Origin: Erysipelatoclostridium sp. AM42-17 | GTDB lineage: Bacteria > Bacillota_I > Bacilli_A > Erysipelotrichales > Coprobacillaceae | Length of the DNA stretch: 64,000 bases | Assembly: GCF_003480255.1 (NCBI RefSeq) | Contig: NZ_QUIN01000007.1 | Span: forward strand, 14,438-78,437 | Reading direction: 5' to 3' | In this document: positions 63,116 to 64,000 of the stretch, one piece after another | How the letters are laid out: every line of letters starts with the position of its first letter | Numbering within the stretch: position 1 is the first letter of the stretch | Notes under the pieces: generated by a model | Databases searched by the model: none | The model's input: only the letters and a program-made list of their open reading frames with translations | Told to the model about the DNA's origin: nothing | Program-made: the position numbers and the translations under genes

Positions 63116-63904
63116 ATGCCAGCCGGATACACACATTATCAATTTGGTCAAGATTTGCTTTGCCAAATGCAAAATCAAGAATTAAAAGAAATGATTTTAA
63201 AACATATAGACTTATTTAATATTGGTCTTCATGGACCAGATATTTTCTTTTATCATCGTCCTTATTATTTCAAAGATAAGTTAAATAGATATGGCAATAA
63301 CATGCACCACACTATGGCTGCTCCTTTTTTTAATCAAGCAAGACAACATATAGAAAACGAAGATCAGTTAGTCTATATTTTAGGATTTATCTGTCATTAT
63401 TTATTAGATAGTCGTTTACATGGCTATATTCAAGAAATCATCAATACAAAGCATATAAGTCACTTTGAAATAGAGTCACAATATGATGCAAGATTTATGA
63501 TTAAAAATCATTTAAAACCTACTCATACTTTATTGTATCGTCATATTGTTGTAAATGAATATACAGTCTCTCATATTCAACACTTCTTTCCTCAATTTTC
63601 ATATCTAGAAATCGAAGAAATACTTCGTAGTATGCATACTTACGATCATCTCTTATTAGCACCCAACATATTAAAAAGAGGAATCCTTTATTTAGGATTC
63701 CAACTTACAGGTCATTTTAAAGACTTACAAGGTCTAGTCATGAATTATAAAACAAATCATTATCTTGATCATGAATTAGATCATTTAGATATTTTATATC
63801 AACAAACACTAAATGAAACTGAAAAAATATTACTTGATTACTTTCATCATCAACCACTATCATCTCGTTTTCATCATGATTATGAATCAATGAAAACCTT
63901 ATAG
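63116..63904 (+). CDS. Zinc-dependent phospholipase C-like protein
   Basis: A 262-residue helical protein like the PF00882 zinc-dependent phospholipase C family. It has AGYTHYQFGQDLL at the N-terminus with a His ligand, NIGLHGPDIFFYHRP with the Asp-containing metal motif, MHHTMAA, and ILGFICHYLLDSRLHGYIQE with paired His. There is no signal peptide, so it is probably cytoplasmic, as is usual in this subfamily; its role is unknown. It starts one base after the previous stop, forming an operon. Confidence 0.8.
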   Translation: MPAGYTHYQFGQDLLCQMQNQELKEMILKHIDLFNIGLHGPDIFFYHRPYYFKDKLNRYGNNMHHTMAAPFFNQARQHIENEDQLVYILGFICHYLLDSRLHGYIQEIINTKHISHFEIESQYDARFMIKNHLKPTHTLLYRHIVVNEYTVSHIQHFFPQFSYLEIEEILRSMHTYDHLLLAPNILKRGILYLGFQLTGHFKDLQGLVMNYKTNHYLDHELDHLDILYQQTLNETEKILLDYFHHQPLSSRFHHDYESMKTL

Positions 63905-64000
63905 AAGTTTATTCGGTATATTAAAATATCTGTAGCTTAGAGGTCCGCTTTAAAATATCGTGGGGAGGAACCTATAAAATATCTAGGGGATGTAAATACA
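63905..64000. other. Unassigned sequence to the window end
   Basis: Ninety-six bases without an ORF. GTGGGGAGGAACC and CTAGGGGATG are more G-rich than the surroundings, and AAAATATC is repeated three times, so an RNA or promoter may begin here. I cannot identify it. Confidence 0.2.

Noticed and set aside
63905..64000. SRP RNA
   Set aside because: GTGGGGAGG recalls the Bacillus SRP RNA 5' region, but the following blocks do not match and the end is outside the window.

Overview
The window is AT-rich (about one third G+C by eye) and has the strong AGGAGG ribosome-binding sites, short operons and overlapping stop/start codons of a low-GC Gram-positive. The gene set (DUF951, RpiR and PRD sugar regulators, PTS enzymes, lysine and M-box riboswitches, two MgtE proteins, LuxS, the dapA-dapB-lysA branch, rpsF-ssb-rpsR, a RelQ-type alarmone synthetase) fits a gut anaerobe of the Bacillota. 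My best guess is the Erysipelotrichales/Coprobacillaceae; that placement is inference. No tRNA, rRNA or CRISPR array was found.

Layout. 1-7.7 kb: the end of a 6-phospho-beta-glucosidase gene, then folD-DUF951, a PanE-like reductase, an FAD dehydrogenase, a MATE pump and a LOG-family hydrolase. 7.8-12.7 kb: a heterodimeric CydDC-like ABC exporter behind DUF454 and YgbA-like genes, led by a winged-helix regulator; matching TTAG(T/C)-N4-ACTAA palindromes sit on both promoters. 12.8-18.1 kb: an FMN reductase, a secreted arylsulfotransferase, a LysR regulator, a phosphoglycerate-mutase-like phosphatase and a second MATE pump. 18.2-31.2 kb: a beta-glucoside/sugar island with an EIIB-ROK fusion, two RpiR regulators, a second GH1 enzyme, an MFS carrier, an aldo/keto reductase, and a fructose-type PTS with PRD regulator and Gfo/Idh dehydrogenase. 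This island carries traces of rearrangement: 63-bp direct repeats around one module and a gutted relic of the same module 8 kb away. 31.2-34.0 kb: a flavin reductase-rubrerythrin-rubredoxin fusion whose 5' end is duplicated as a broken copy across an AAA ATPase gene.

34.2-41.9 kb is housekeeping: rpsF-ssb-rpsR, ispD with a GH3-like membrane protein, an Fsr-like MFS pump, a compact ClpC-like ATPase, a small SpoIIR-like protein and relQ. At 41.87-42.95 kb a unit bounded by perfect 39-bp inverted repeats holds a broken IS3-type OrfA and an orphan type IV pilin-like gene. 43-50 kb has a MacB-like ABC permease and the lysine operon (ACT protein, dapA, dapB, lysA) under a lysine riboswitch. 50-55 kb has an old-yellow-enzyme with a divergent LysR regulator, luxS, and an M-box-controlled mgtE.

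55.2-61.2 kb holds the locus I find most likely to be an undescribed pathway. A concentrative nucleoside transporter, an iron alcohol dehydrogenase, a TrpF-like barrel lacking the usual catalytic cysteine, and a pseudouridine-kinase-like PfkB form one operon. Divergent to it is an HTH-PfkB fusion whose kinase catalytic aspartate is replaced by alanine. No pseudouridine-5'-phosphate glycosidase is present. At 61.2-62.7 kb a second mgtE has no M-box but is preceded by a well-placed 26-codon leader ORF rich in Asp/Glu and Pro, which looks like a translational Mg2+ sensor of the MgtL type. The window ends with an ArsC/Spx-family protein and a zinc-dependent phospholipase-like protein.
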